Source: Hetaerina americana (lineage: Eukaryota > Arthropoda > Insecta > Odonata > Calopterygidae). From it: a stretch of 64,000 nt of DNA. The stretch lies in the NCBI GenBank assembly GCA_022747635.1, contig JAKTNV010000162.1, positions 1 to 64,000 on the forward strand, read 5' to 3'. Positions 47,105 through 62,100 of this stretch are shown piece by piece. The notes beneath the pieces were generated by a model. It worked only from the letters and a program-made list of their open reading frames with translations. It was not told the DNA's origin and made no database searches. Made by a program: the position numbers and the translations under genes. How positions within the stretch are numbered: the first letter of the stretch is position 1; the number at the start of each line of letters is the position of its first letter.

Positions 47105-50100
47105 TTTTATGTGAACTTATACCCTTTCTCAACAGATGACTGCAACAAAAGAAGATAATTGATGTCAAAGATAAAGAAAAAAAAGAAAAGACTTCTTGGT
47201 TGAAAAAAGATGTGTGAAGATAGCTTAGGGCGCTTTTTTTTGCAAAGCACCTAGTGGTGCAACACGTTGCGTAGTTAGGGCCAATATGGTAACCCGCCGT
47301 GGGTTTTTACGCGGTTTTTTTGAGAAGAAATTTTTTGTATATCTGTACTTATACTTCCTCTCCGCAGGTGACTTCATTAAGAGAAGATCATAGAAGTCAA
47401 GAAAGGTGAAAGAGAAGAGATACTTTTTATCTGAAGAAAGGAGTGTGAATTAAGCTTAGTGCATGTGTTTAAGTTAGGCACTCAGTGGTGCAAAACGTTG
47501 CACAGTAAGGGCTCATAAGGCTACAAGCCGCGGGTTGTAACGCGGGTATCGTAAAGAGTGTGTGTGATTAAAAAGTATACGTGATTAAATCCCTACTCTC
47601 CACAGTTGACTACCGGAACAGAAGATCATTGATGACTAGTGTGAGGAGAGAAAAAGAAGATTTCTTGATTGACGAAAGAAGTGTGAAAGTATATTAAGGC
47701 TTGTGTTTTCATTAGGAATTTAGCGGTAAAACATTACGTAGTAAGAGCCAATAAGGAAACCCACCGTGGGTATCTGCGTGGTTTTTGTGGGAAGTATCAT
47801 ATTCATATTTGCACTAATCTTTCCTCTCTAAAGCTGACTTAAACAAAAGATGATCATTGATGTAATGGATGAAGAAAAATAACAGAAGACTTCTTGGTGG
47901 GAAAAAGAAGTGTAAAGACAGCTTAGGACGCGTTTTTAGCTAGGCACCTAGTGGTGCAAATGGTTGACTAGTTAATGCAAATAAGGCAAACCGCCAATGA
48001 TTTTTACGCAGTTTTTTTAGGGAGTGTTACAAGTTTATGTTTACTTATCCCATCTCTCAACAAATGACTGCAACAAAAGGAGATCATGGATATCAAGGAT
48101 TAAGAAAGATAAGATAAGACTTTTTGGTAGAAAAAAGAAGTTTGAAGATAATTTGGGGCACGTTTTTTAGCTAGGCACATATTAGTGCAAAACGTTGCAT
48201 ATTGAGGGTCCAAAAGGAGACACGCCTTGGGTTTTACGCGGTTTTGGTGAGGAGTTTATATGTATATGTTTACTTATCCCACCTCTCCAGAGTTGACTTC
48301 AAGAATAGAAGATAATGGATTTCAAGAAAGAAGAAAGAAAAGAGAAGACTTCTTGGTTTAAGAAGGTAGTGTAAAGATAGCTTACGGCGCGTGTTTTAGT
48401 TAGGCGCCTATTGTTAAAGAACGTTTCGTAGGCTAGGCAAAAAAGGCAACGCGCCGTGGGTTTTTACGTAGTTTTCGTGTGAAATGTTATATGTATATCT
48501 GTACTAATTCAACCTCCGCGTGGGTGACTAATAAGAAGATAGGTCATTAATGTCAAGAATGAAGAAAGAAAGGAAGAGACTTCTTGGTTGAAGAATGGAA
48601 TGTGAAGAAAGCTTAGGAAGCGTGTTTTAGTTAGGCACTGTGCGGTGCAAAGCTTTGCGAAGTGAGGCCCCTAAGGCAGTAAGAAATGGGTTTTTAAAGG
48701 TTTCTGTGGGGAGTGTTTTGTGTTTATGTGAACTTATCCCCCCTCACCACAGGAGACTTCAAGAAAAAAGAATATGGGTGTCTAGAATCAAGAAAGAGCG
48801 GAAAAGACTTCTTGGTTGAAGAAAGGAATGTTAAGAAAGCTTAGGAGGCGTGTTTTAGTTAGGCACCTACCGGTGCAAAACGTTACGTAGTAGGGACCCA
48901 TAAGGAATCTGCCGTGGGTTTTACGTTGTTGTGGTGGAGAGGGTTGTATGTATATGTGTACTATTCCCCCTTCTCCACTAACCATCCAACCTGTTCAAAC
49001 TGGCTTCAAGAAAAGAAGATCATTGATGTCAAAAGGGTAAAAGAAAAGAGAAGACTTCTTTGTTGAAGAAAGAAGTGTGAAAAAAGCTAAAGGCGCCATT
49101 TTCAATTATATTTTCAGGCACCTTGTGGTGGAAAACGTTGCGTAGTTGAGGCCAATATGGTAACTCGCCGTGAGTTTTTACGTCGTTTTTGTGGGGAATG
49201 TTTTATGTATATCTGTACTAATTCCCCCTCCTGGGCAGGTGACTTCAAGAAAAGAGGATCATGGATGTCAAGAAAAAGGAAAAAGTTATGACTTTTTGGT
49301 TGTAGAAAGAAGTGTAAAGATAGCTTAAAGTATGTGTTTTAGTTAGCAACATAGCGGGGCAAAACGGTACATGGTGACGGACAGTAAGGCCATCCGCCGT
49401 GGGTATCTCTATGGCTTTCGTGGATAGTGTCATTGTATATATACACTAGCCCCCTGGCTCAACAGGTGACTTCAACAAAAGAAAACCATGGACGTCAAGG
49501 ATTAAAAAATGTAAACAAGACTTCTTGGTTGAAAAAAGAAATGTAAGGATAGATTTGGGCACGTTTTTTTAGCTAGGTACCTAGTCGTGCAAAACGTTGC
49601 GTAGTTAGGGCTAATGAGGCAAACCGCCGTTGGTTTTAACAATTTTCTTAAGAAGTGAATTATGTTTATGTGTACCTATACCCTCTCTCAACAGGTGACT
49701 GCAACAAATGAAGATCATTGATGTCTAGGATAAAGAAAGATAAGAAAAGACTACTTGGTTGAAAAAAGATGTGTGAAGATAGCTTAGGGCGCCTTTTTTT
49801 GCAAACCACCTAGTGGTTCAAATTGTTGAGTATTTAGGGCCAATATGGTACCCTCGGTGGGTTTTTACTTGGTTTTTTGGTGAGAGATTTTTGTATATCT
49901 GTACTAATACCTCCTCACCGCAGGTGACTATATGAAGGGAAGATCATTGAAGTCAAGAATGGTGAAAGAAAAGAGATACTTTTTCTTTGAAGAAAGGAGT
50001 TTGAATTAAGCTTAGTGCACGTGTTTAAGTTAGGCACGTAGTGGTGCAAAGCGTAGCGCAGTAAGGGCTCATAAGGCTACAAGCCGCGGGTTGGAACTCG

Positions 50101-53100
50101 GTTATGGTAAAGAGTTTAATGTTTATATGTGATTTAATCCTTACTCCCCAAAGGTGACTTTCGGAACAGAAGATCATTGATGATAGGAGTGAGGAAAGAA
50201 AAAGAAGATTTCTTGATTGAAGAAAGAAGTGTGAAAATATATTAAGGCTTGTGTTTTAAATAGGAATTTAGCGGTGCAAAACATTACGTAGTAAGAGCCA
50301 ATAAGGAAACCCACTGTGGGTATCTGCGTGGTTTTTGTGGGAAGTATTACATTCATATTTGCACTAATCTTTTCTGTCTAAAGATGACTTAAACAAAAGA
50401 TGATCATGGATGTAATGGATGAAGAAAAATAACAGAAGACTTTTTGGTGGAAAAAAGAAGTGTAAAGACAGCTTAGGGTGCGTTTTTAGTTAGGCACCTA
50501 GTGGTGCAAATCGTTGAATAGTTAATGCAAATAAGGCAACCGCCAATGATTTTTACGCAGTTTTTTTGGGGAGTGTTACAAGTTTATGTGTACTTATCCT
50601 ATCCCACAACAGGTGACTGCAACAAAAGGAGATCATGGATGTCAAGGATTAAGAAAGATAAGAGAAGACTTTTTGGTAGAAAAAAAGTTTGAAGTTAATT
50701 TGGGGTAAGTAGGTCATGAATGTCAAGATTGAAGAAAGAAAGGAAGAGACTTCTTGGTTGAAGAAAGGAATGTGAAGAAAGCTTAGGAAGCGTGTTTTAG
50801 TTAGGCACTGTGCGGTGCAAAGCGTTGCGAAGTGAGACCCCTAAGGCAGTAAGAAATGGGTTTTTAAAGGTTTTTGTGGGGAGTGTTATGTGTTTATGTG
50901 AACTTATCCCCTCTCTCCACAGGTGACTTCAACAAAAAAGATTATGGGTGTCTAAATGAAGAAAGAGAGGAAAAGACTTCTTGGTTGAAGAAAGAAATGT
51001 GAAGAAAGCCTAGGGGGCGTGTATTAGTTAGGTACCTAACGGTGCAAAACGTTACGTCGTAAGGGCCCATTAGGAATCTGCCGTGGGTTTTACGTTGTGG
51101 TGAAGAGGGTTGTATATTTATGTGTACTATTCCCCGTCTCCACTGGTGACTTCAAGAAAAGAAGATCTTGGATACAAAGAATGGAGAAAGAAAAGAGAAA
51201 GTTTCTTTGTTGAAGAAATAAGTAAGAAGATAGCTAAGGTCAAGTGGCTAGGCTAGGCACTAAGCGGTGCTAAACGTTGCGTAGTTAGGGTTCATAAGGC
51301 TACTCGCCGTGGGTTTATACGCAGTTTTGGTGCGGAGTGTTTAATGTATTTTTTTACTAACCCCTTTTCTCCAAAGGTGACTTCAAAAAAAGAGGATCAT
51401 GGATGTAAAGATTAAAGAAAGAAAGGAAAAGACTTTTTGGTTAAAGGAAGAAGTGTGAAGATAGCTTTTGGAGCGTGTTTTCGTTAGGTACTCAGTGGTG
51501 AAAAAAGATATGTAGTTGGGTATAATATGGCAACACGCCGTGGGTTTTTACGCGATTTTTGTTGGGATCATTATATTTATATCTGTCCTAATTCCCCGTC
51601 TCATCAGGCGACTTAAAAGAAATAGATTATATATGTCAATAATGAAAAAAGAAAAGAGAAGACTTAAAGGTTGAAGTAGGAATTGTTAAGATACATTAGT
51701 GCGCGTTTTTTGTTAGCCACTGAGCAGTGTAAAACGTTGCGTAGTTTGGGCCCATAAGACAACCCGCCGTGGGTATATACGCGGTTTAGGTAGGGAATGT
51801 TATATGTATATGTGTTCTAATCCAACCTATTCAAACTGGCTTCAAGAAAAGAAAATCATTGATGTCAAAATGGTAAAAGAAAATAGAAGACTTCTTTGTT
51901 GCAGAAAGAAGTGTGAAAAAAGCTAAAGGCAGCATTTTCAGTTTTCACTTAGTGGTGCAAAACGTTCTGTAGTTACGGCTCATAATAACAAGCCTTGGGT
52001 TTTTACGCGGTTATGGTAGGGAGTGTTATCTGAATATGTGTTCTAATTCCCACTCTTTACAGGTGTCTTCAAGAAAAGAAGATCATGGATATCAAGAATG
52101 AAGAAAGAAAAGATTTTTTCGTTGAAGAAAGAAGTGTGAAGATAGCTTAGGGCGAGTGTTTCAGTAAGGCACTTAGTGGTGCAAAACATTACGTAGTAAG
52201 GGCCCATAAGGAAAACCGCCGTAGGTATCTCCGTGGTTATGATGGGGAGTGTTATGTGTTATGTTCACTAATCCTTCCTCTCTACAGCTGACTTTATAAA
52301 GAATATAAAGGATGTCAACTACGAAGAAAGATAAGAGAAGACTTCTTGGTAGAAATAAAAGTGAGAAATAGCTTAAGGATTAGGTTTTAGTTAGGCACCT
52401 AGTGGTGCAAAAGGTTGCGTAGTTAGGGGCCAATGAGGCAAACCGCCTTTGGTTTTAACAATTTTCTTAAGAAGTGAATTATGTTCATGTATACCTATAC
52501 CCTCTCTCAACAGGTAACTGCAACAAAAGGAGATCATGGATGTCAAGGATAAAGAAAGATAAGAAAAGACTTCTTGGTTTAAAAAAGATGTGTGAAGATA
52601 GCTAAGGGCGCCTTTTTTTGCAAAGCATCTAGTGGTGCAAAACGTTGCGTAGTTAGGGCCAATATGGTTACCCACCGTGGGTTTTTACGCGGTTTTTTTG
52701 GGGAGGATTTTTTGTATATATGAAATAATACCTCCTTTCCGCAGGTGACTTATTGAAGAGAAGATCATTGAAGTCAAGAATAATGAAAGAAAAGAGATAC
52801 TTTTTCTTTGAAGAAAGAGTGTGAATTAAGCTTAGTGCACGTGTTTAAGTTAGGCACATAGAGGTGCAAAGCGTGGCGCAGTAACAGCTCATAAGGCTAC
52901 AAGCCGCGGGTTGGAACGCGGTTATGGTAATGAGTGTTATGTTTATATGTGATTTAATCCCCACTCTCCACAGGTGACTTCAGGAACAGAAGATCATTGA
53001 TGATAAGAGTGAGGAAAGAAAAAGAAGATTTCTTGATTGACGAAAGAAGTGAGAAAGCAAATGAAGGCTTGTGTTTTAAATAGGAATTTAGCGGTGCAAA

Positions 53101-56100
53101 ACATTACGTAGTAATAGCCAATAAGGAAACCCACCGTGGGTATCCGCGTGGTTTTTGTGGGAAGTATTACATTCATATTTGCACTAATCTTTCCTCTCCA
53201 AAGCTGACTTAAACAAAAGATGATCATGGATGTTATGGATGAAAAAAAAATAACAGAAGACTTCTTGGTGGAAAAAAGAAGTGTAAAGATAGCATAGGGC
53301 GCGTTTTTAACTAGGCACCTAGTGGTGCAAATCGTTGAATAGTTAATGCAAATAAGGCAAACCGCCAATGATTTTTACGCAGTTTTTTTGGGGAGTGTTA
53401 CAAGTTTATGTGTACTTATCCCGTCTCTCAACAGGTGACTGCAACAAAAGGAGATCATGGATGTCAAGGATTAAGAAAGATAAGAGAAGACTTTTTGGTG
53501 GAAAAAAGAAGTTTGAAGATAATTTGGGGCACGTTTTGTTAACTAGGCACATAGTGGTGCAAAACGTTGCATATTGAGGGCCCAAAAGGAGACCCACCGT
53601 GGGATATACGCGGTTTTGGTGAGGAGTTTATATGTATATGTTTACTTATCCCACCTCTCCAGAGTTGACTTCAAGAAAAGAAGATAATGGATTTCAAGAA
53701 AAAAGAAAGAAAAGAGAACACTTCTTGGTTGAAGAAACTAGTGTAAAGATAGCTTACGGCGCGTGTTTTAGTTAGGCGCACATTGTTAAAGGACGTTTTG
53801 TAGGTTAGGCAAATTGGGCAACGTGCCGTGGGTTTTTACGTAGTTTTTGTGTGAAATGTGATATGTATATCTGTACTAAGCCAACCTCCGCGGGGGTGAC
53901 AATAGGAAAGTAGGTCATGAATGTCAAGAATAAAGAAATAAAGGAAGAGACTTCTTGGTTGAAGAAAGGAATGTGAAGAAAACTTAGGAAGCGTGTTTTA
54001 GTAAGGCACTGTGCGGTGCAAAACTTTGCGAAGTGAGGCTCCTAGGGCAGTAAGAAATGGGTTTTTAAAGGTTTTTGTGGGGAGTGTTTTGTGTTTATGT
54101 GAACTTATCCACCCTCTCCACAGGTGACTTCAAGGAAAAAGATTATGGGTGTCTAGAATCATGAAAGAGAGGAAAAGACTTCTTGGTTGAAGAAAGGAAT
54201 TTGAAGGAAGCTTAGGGGGCGCGTTTTTAGTTAGGAACCTAACGGTGCAAAACGTAACGTAGTAAGGGCCCATTAGGAATCAGCCGTGGGTTTTACGTTG
54301 TAGTGGTGGAGATGGTTCTATGTTTATGTGTACTATTCCCCCTTCTCCACTGGTGACTTCAAGAAAAGAAGATCTTGGATACAAAGAATGGAGAAAGAAA
54401 AGAAAAGGTTTCTTTGTTGAAGAAATAAGTAAGAAGATAGCTAAGGTCAAGTGGCTAGGCTAGGCACTAAGCGGTGCTAAACGTTACGTAGTTAGGGTTC
54501 ATAAGGCTACTCGCCGTGGGTTTATACGCAGTTTTGGTGCGGAGTGTTTAATGTATTTTTTTACTAACCCCTTTTCTCCAAAGGTGACTTCAAAAAAAGA
54601 GTAAAAATATTAAAAAGAGTAAAATAGAAGTATAACATTCATATTTGCACTAATCTTTCCTTTCTAAAGCTGACTTAAACAAAAGATGATCATATATGTT
54701 ATGGATGAAGAAAAATAACAGAAGACTTCTTGGTGGAAAAAAGAAGTGTAAAGATAGCATAGGGCGCGCTTATAGCTAGGCACGTAGTGGTGCAAATCGT
54801 TAAATAGTTAATGCAAATAAGGTAAACCGCCAAGAATTTTTACGCAGTTTTTGGGAGTGTTATATGTTTATGTGTACTTATCCCATCTCTCAACAGATGA
54901 CTGCAACAAAAGAAGATAATTGATGTCAAAGATAAAGAAATATAAGAAAAGACTTCTTGGTTGAAAAAAGATGTGTGAAGATAGCTTAGGGCGCCTTTTT
55001 TTGCAAAGCATCTAGTAGTGCAAAACTTTGCGTATTTAGGGCCAATATGGTAACCCGCCGTAGGTTTTACGCGGTTTTTTTGGGAAAGAATTTTTGTATA
55101 TCTGTACTAATACTTCCTCTCCGCAGGTGACTTCATGAATAGAAGATCATTGAAGTCAAGAATGGTGAAAGAAAAGAGATACTTTTTCTTTGAAGAAAGG
55201 AGTGTGAATTAAGCTTAGTGCGCGTGTTTAAGTTAGGCATACAGTGGTGCAAAACGTTGCGCAGTAAGGGCTCATAAGGCTACAAGCCGCGGGTTGTAAC
55301 GCGGTTATGGTAAAAAGTGTTATATATATGTGTGATTTAATCCCCACTCTCCACAGGTGACTTCCGGAATAGAAGATCATGATGATATGAGTGAGGAAAG
55401 AAAAAGAAGATTTCTTGATTGAAAAAAGAAGTGTGAAAGTAAATTAAGGATTGTGTTTTATATAGGAATTTAGCGGTGGAAAACATTACGTTGTAAGAGC
55501 CAATAAGGAAAACCCACTGTCGGTATCTGCGTGGTTTTTGTGGGAAGTATTACATTCAGATTTGCACTAATCTTTCATCTTTTATGCTGACTTAAACAAA
55601 AGATGATAATGTATGTTAGGGATGAAGAAAAATAACAGAAGACTTCTTGGTGGATAAAGAAGTGTGAGGATAGCTTTGAGCGCGTTTTTAACTAGGCACC
55701 TGGTGGTGCAAATCGTTGAATAATTAATGCAAATATGGCAAACCGCGAATGATTTTTACGCAGTTTTTTTGGGGAGTGTTATATGTTAATGTGTACTTAT
55801 CCCAACTCTCAACAGGTGACTGCAACAAAAGGAGATCATAGATGTCAAGGATTAAGAAAAATAAGAGTAGACTTTTTGGTGGAAAAATGATGATTGAAGA
55901 GAGATTAGGGCGCGTATTTTAGCTAGGCACATGGTGGTGCAAAACCTTGCATATTGAGGGTCCCAAAAGGAAACCCGCAGTGGGTTTTACGCGGTTTTGG
56001 TGAGGGGTTTATATTTATATGTTTACTTATCCCAACTCTCCAGAGTTTACATTAAGAAAAGAAGATAATGGATTTCAAGAAAGAAGAAAAAAAAGAAAAG

Positions 56101-59100
56101 ACATCTTGATTGAAGAAAGTAGTGTAAAGATAGCTTACGGCGCGTGTTTTAGTTGGGCGATTATTGTTAAAGAACGTTTCCTAGGTTAGGCAAATAAGGA
56201 AACGCGCCGTGGGTTTTTACGTAGTTTTTGTGTGGAATATTATATGTATATTAGTACTAATCCAAACTCCCCGCAGGTGACTTACAGGAAAGTAGGTCAT
56301 GAATGTCAATAATGAAGAAAGAAAGGAAAAGTTTAATGAAGAAAGCATAGGAGGCGTGTTTTAGTTAGGCACCTACCGGTGCAAAACGTTACGTAGTAAG
56401 GGCCCATAAGGAATCTGCCGGGGGTTTTACGTTGTTGTGGTGGAGAGGGTTGTATGTATATGTGTACTATTCCCCTTCTCTACTAGTGACTTCAAGAAAA
56501 TAAGATCATGGATATCAAGAATGGAGAAAGAAAAGAAAAGGCTTCTTTGTTAAAGAAAGAAGAAAGATGATAGCTAAGGTCAAGTGGTTAGGCTAGGCAC
56601 TAAGCGGTGCTATACGTTGCGTAGTTAGGATTCATAAGGCTACTCGCCGTGGGTATTTACGAAGTTTTGGGGGGAATATTTAATGTATGTTTGTAGTAAC
56701 CCCTTTTTTTCACAGGTTACTTCGAATAAAGATGATCAAGGATGTAAAGGATAAAGAAAGAAATGTAAATTCTTTTTGGTTAAAGAAAGAAGTGTGAAAA
56801 TAGCTTTCGCAGCGTGTTTTCACTAGGCACTCAGTGGTGAAAAAGATACATAGTTGGGGCAAATATGGCAACCCGCCGTGGGTTTTCACGCGGTTTTTGT
56901 TGGTATCATTATATGTATATCTGTACTAATTCCCCGTCTAATCAGACGACTTAAAGGAAATAGATTATGTATGTCAATAATGAAGAAAGAAAAGAGAAGA
57001 CTTAAAGGTTGAAGGAAGAACTGTGAAGATAACTTAGGGCGCGTGTTTTATATTGCCACTAAGCAGTGTAAAACGTTGCGTAGTTTGGGCCCATAAGGCA
57101 ACCCGCCGTGGGTATATACTCGGTTGTGGTAGGGAATGTTATATGTATATGTGTACTAATCCAACCTATCCACAGCTGACGTCAAGAAAAGAAGATCATG
57201 GATATCAGGAATGAAGAAAGAAAAAGATTTCTTGGTTAAAGAAAGAAGTGTGAAGATAGCTTAGGGCGCGTGTTTCAGTAAGGCACTTGGTGGTGCAAAA
57301 CATTGCGTAGTAAGGGCCCATAAGGAAAACCGCCGTAGGTATCTCCGTGGTTATGGTGGGGAGTGTTATGTGTAATGTTCACTAATTCTTCCTCTCTAGA
57401 GCTGACTTTAACAGTAGAATATAAAGGATGTTAAGAATGAAGAAAGATAAATGCATACTTCTTGGTTGAAATAAAAGTGAGAAGATAGCTTAGGGATAGT
57501 GTATTAGTTAGCCACCTAGTGGTGCAAAACGTTGCGTCGTTGAGGCCAATCGCCGTGTGTTTTTACGTGGTTTTTGTGGGGAATCTTTATATGTATATCT
57601 GTACTAATTCCCCCTTCTGGGCAGGTGACTTCAAGACAAGAAGATCTAGGATGTCCAGAAAAAGGAAAAAAGATATTACTTCCTGGTTGTAGAAAGAAGT
57701 GTAAAGATAGCTTAAAGTACGTGTTTTAGTTACCAACATATCGGTGCAAAACTGTGCATGGTGACGGCCAGTAAGGCCATCCGCCGTGGTTTTCTCTGTG
57801 GTTTTCGTTAATAGTGTCATATGTATATATGCATTATTCCCCCCTCTCAACAGGTGACTTCAACAAAAGAATACCATGGATGGAAAGGATAAAGAAAGGT
57901 AAGAGAACACTTCTTGGAATAAAAAAGAAATGTTACGAAAACTTTGGGAACGTTTTTATTAGCAAGGTACCTAATCGTGCAAAACGTTGCGTAGTTAGGG
58001 CCAAAAAGGCAAACCGCCGTTGGTTTTAACGATTTTTTGTTACGAAGTGATTTATGTTTATGTGTACTTAAACCCTTTCTCAACAAGTGACTGCAACAAA
58101 AGAAAGTCATTGATTTCAAGGATAAAGAAAGATAAAAAAAGACATCTTGGTTGAAAAAAGATGTGTGAATATAGCTTAGGGCGCCTTTTTTTGCAATGCA
58201 CCTAGTGGTGCAAAACGTTGCTTAGTTAGGTCCAATATGGTAACCCGCCGTAGGTTTTTACGCGGTTTTTTTGGTGAGATTTTAGGTATATTTGTACTAA
58301 TACCTCCTCTCCGCAGGTGACCTCATGAAGAGAAGTTCATTGAAGTCAAGAATGGAGAAAGAAAAGAGATACTTTTTCTTTGAAGAAAGGAATGTGAAAT
58401 AAGCTTAGTGCGCGTGTTTAAGTTAGGCATTTAGCGGTGCAAAACGTTGCGCAGTAAGGGCTCATAAAGATACAAGCCGCGGGTTGTAACGCGGTTATGG
58501 TAAAGAGTGTTATATATATATATATATGTGATTAAATCCCCAATCTCTACAGGTGACTTCCGGAACAGAAGATCATTGATTACAAGAGTGAGGAAAGAAA
58601 AAGAAGATTTTTTGATTGAAAAAAGAAGTGTGAATATATATTAAGGCGCGTGTTTTAAATTGGAATTTAGCGATGCAAAACATTACTTAGTAAGGGCCAA
58701 AAGGGAAACCCACCGTGGGTATCTGCGTGGTTTTTGTGGGAAATATTACATTCATATTTGCACTAATCTTTCCTCTCCAAAGCTGACTTAAACAAATGAT
58801 GATCATGGATGTTAAGGATGAAGAAATATAACAGAAGATTTCTTGGTGGAAAAAAGAAGTGTGAAGAAAGCTTAGGGCGCGTTTTTTACTAGGCACCTAA
58901 TGGTGCAAATCGTTGAATAGTTAATGCAAAAAAGGCAAACCGCGAATAACTTTTACGCAGTTTTTTTGGGGAGTGTTATTAGTTTATGTGTACTTATCCC
59001 ATCTCTCAAACGGTGACTGCAACAAAAGGAGATCATGGATGTCAAGGATTAAGAAACATAAGAGACGAATTTTTGGTGGAAAAAAGAATTTTGAAGATAG

Positions 59101-62100
59101 TTTAGGGCAAGTTTTTATAGCTAGGAAAATAGTGGTGCAAAACCTTGGAATTGGAATTTAGCGATGGCATATATAGGGACCAAAAGGAGACCAGTAGTGG
59201 GTTTTACGCGGTTTTGGTGAGAAGTTTATATGTATATGTTTACTTATCCCACCTCTCCAGAGTTTACTTCAAGAAAAGAAGATAATATATTTCAAGAAAG
59301 AAGAAAAAAAAAGAAGACTTCATGGTTGAAGAAAGTAGTGTTAAAATAGCTTACGGCGCGTGTTTTAGTTAGGCGCCTAATGTAAAAGAACGCTTGTTTT
59401 TATTCGGATTCTTATATGTATATAAGTACTAATCCAACCTCCCTGCAGGTGACTTAGTAGGGCATGAATTAGGGCTAGGATGTCCAGAAAAAGGAAAAAA
59501 GATATTACTTCCTGGTTGTAGAAAGAAGTGTAAAGATAGCTTAAAGTACGTGTTTTAGTTAGCAACATAGCGGTGCAAAACAGTACATGGAGTCGGCCAG
59601 TAAGGCCATCCGCCGTGGGTATCTCTGTGGTTTTCGTGAATAGTGTCATATGTATATATGCACTCTTCCCTCCTCTCAACAACAGACTTCAACAACAGAA
59701 GACCATGGATGGCAAGGATAAAGAAAGGTAAGACAAGACTTCTTGGATGAAATAAGAAATGTTAAGTTAGCTTAGGGCACGTTTTTTTAGCAAGGTACCT
59801 AGTCGTGCAAAACGCTGCGTAGTTAGGGCCAATGAGGCAAACCGCCGTTGGTTTTAACGATTTTTTGTTACGAATTGATTTATGTTTATGTGTATTTAAA
59901 CCCTCTCTCAAAAGGTGACTGCAACAAAAGTAGTATTGTCAAGGATAAAGAAAGATAAGAAAAGACTTCTTGGTTGAAAAAAGATGTGTGAAGATCGCTT
60001 AGGGCGCCTTTTTTTGCAAACCACCTAGTGGTGCAAATCGTTGCTTAGTTTGGGCCAATATGGTAACCCGCCGTGGGTTTTTACGCGGTTTTTTTGGTGA
60101 GGGTTTTTTGTATATCTGTACTAATACCTCCTCTCCGCAGGTGACTTCATTAAGAGAAGTTCATTGAAGTCATGAATGGAGAAAGAAAAGAGTGATTACA
60201 AGAGTGAGGAAAGAAAAAGAAGATTTCTTGATTGAAAAAAGAAATATGAATATTTATTAAGGCACGTGTTTTAAAATTCAATTTAACGGTAAAAAACATT
60301 ACGTAGTAAGGGCAAATAAGGAAACCCACCGTGAGTATCTGCGTGGTTTTGGTGGGAACTATTATATTCATATTGGCATTAACCTTTCCTCTCAAAAGCT
60401 GACTTAAACAAAAGATGATCATGAATGTTAAGGATGAAGAAAAATAACAGAAGACTTCTTGGTGGAAAAAAGAAGTGTGAAGGAAGCTTAGGGCGCGTTT
60501 ATAACTAGGCACCTTGTGGTGCAAATCGTTGAATAGTCAATGCAAATAAGGCAAACCGCGAATGACTTTTACGCATTTTTTTGGGGAGTGTTATATATTT
60601 ATGTGTACTTATCCCATCTCTCAACAGGTGACTGCAACAAAAGGAGATCATGGATGTCAAGGATTAACAAGGATAAAAGAAGACTTTTTGGTGGAAAAAA
60701 GAAGTTTGAAGATAGTTTAGGGTGCCTTTTTTAGCTAGGCACATAGTGGTGCAAAACGTTGCATTGTGAGGGACCAAAAGGAGACCAGTAGTGGGTATTA
60801 CGCGGCTTTGGTGAGGAGTTTATGTGAATATGTTTACTAATCCCACCTCTCCAGAGTTGACTTCAAGAAAAGAAGATAATGGATTTCAAGAAAGAAGAAA
60901 GAAAAGAGAAGACTTCTTGGTTGAGGAAAGTAGTGTAAAAATATCTTACGGCGCGTGTTTTAGTGAGGCGCTTATTTTTTAAGAACGTTTTGTAGGTTAG
61001 GCAAATAAGGAAACGCGCCGTCGGTTTTTACGTAGTTGTTGTGTGGAATGTTATATGTATATATGTACTAATCCAACCCCTCCAAAGGTGACTTACAGGA
61101 AAGTAGGTCATGAATGTGAAGAATGAAGAAAGAAAAGAAAAGGCTTCTTGGTTGAAGAAAGGAATGTGAAGAAAGCTAAGGAAGCGTGTTTTAGTTAGGC
61201 ATCTACGGTGCAAAACGTTATGTTGTAAGGTCCCATAAGGAATCTGCCGTGGGTTTTACGTTGTTGTGGTGGGTAGGGTTGTATGTATAAGTGTACTATT
61301 CCCCCTTTTCCACTGGTGACTTCAAGAAAAGAAGATCATGGATATCAAGAATACGAGAAAGAAATCCGAAGGCTTCTTTGTTGAAGAAAGAAGTAAGAAG
61401 ATAGCTAAGGTCAAGTGGCTAGGCTAGGCACTAAGCGATGCTAAACGTTGCGTAGTTAGGGTTCATAAGGCTACTTGCCGTGGGTTTATACGCAGTTTTG
61501 GTGGGGATTGTTTAATGTATTTTTTTACTAACCCTTTTTCTCCACAGGTGACTTCAAAAAAAGAGGACCATGGATGTAAAGATTAAAGAAAGAAAGAAAA
61601 AGACTTTTTGGTTAAAGAAGGAAGTGTAAAGATAGTATTCGGAGCGTGTTTTCGTTAGGTACTCAGTGGTGAAAAAAGATACGTGGTTGGGTATAATATG
61701 GCAACACGCCGTGGGTTTTTACGCAGTTTTTGTTGGGATCAGTATATGTATATCTTTACTAATTCCCCGTCTCATCAAGCGACTAAAAGGAAATAGATTA
61801 TGTATGTCAATAAAGAAGAAAGAAAAGAGAAGACCTAAAGGTTGAAATAAGAACTGTGAAAACTTAGGGCGCGTGTTTTAGTTAACCACTAAGCAGTGTA
61901 AAACATTGCGTAGTTTGGGCCCATAAGGCAAAGCGCCGTGGGTATATACGCGGTGTTGGTAGGGATTGTTATATATATGTGTACTAATCCAACCTATCCA
62001 CAGCTGACTTCAAAAAAAAGATCATGGATATCAAGAATGAAGAAAGAAAAAGATTTCTTGGTTAAAGAAAGAAGTGTGAAGATAGCTTAGGGCGCGTGTT

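Noticed and set aside
40112..61213. Minus-strand ORFs of 60-125 codons across satellite B
   Set aside because: They recur with monomer classes, differ by frameshifts between copies, and have low-complexity hydrophobic composition from the purine-rich strand. No domain or start context supports them.
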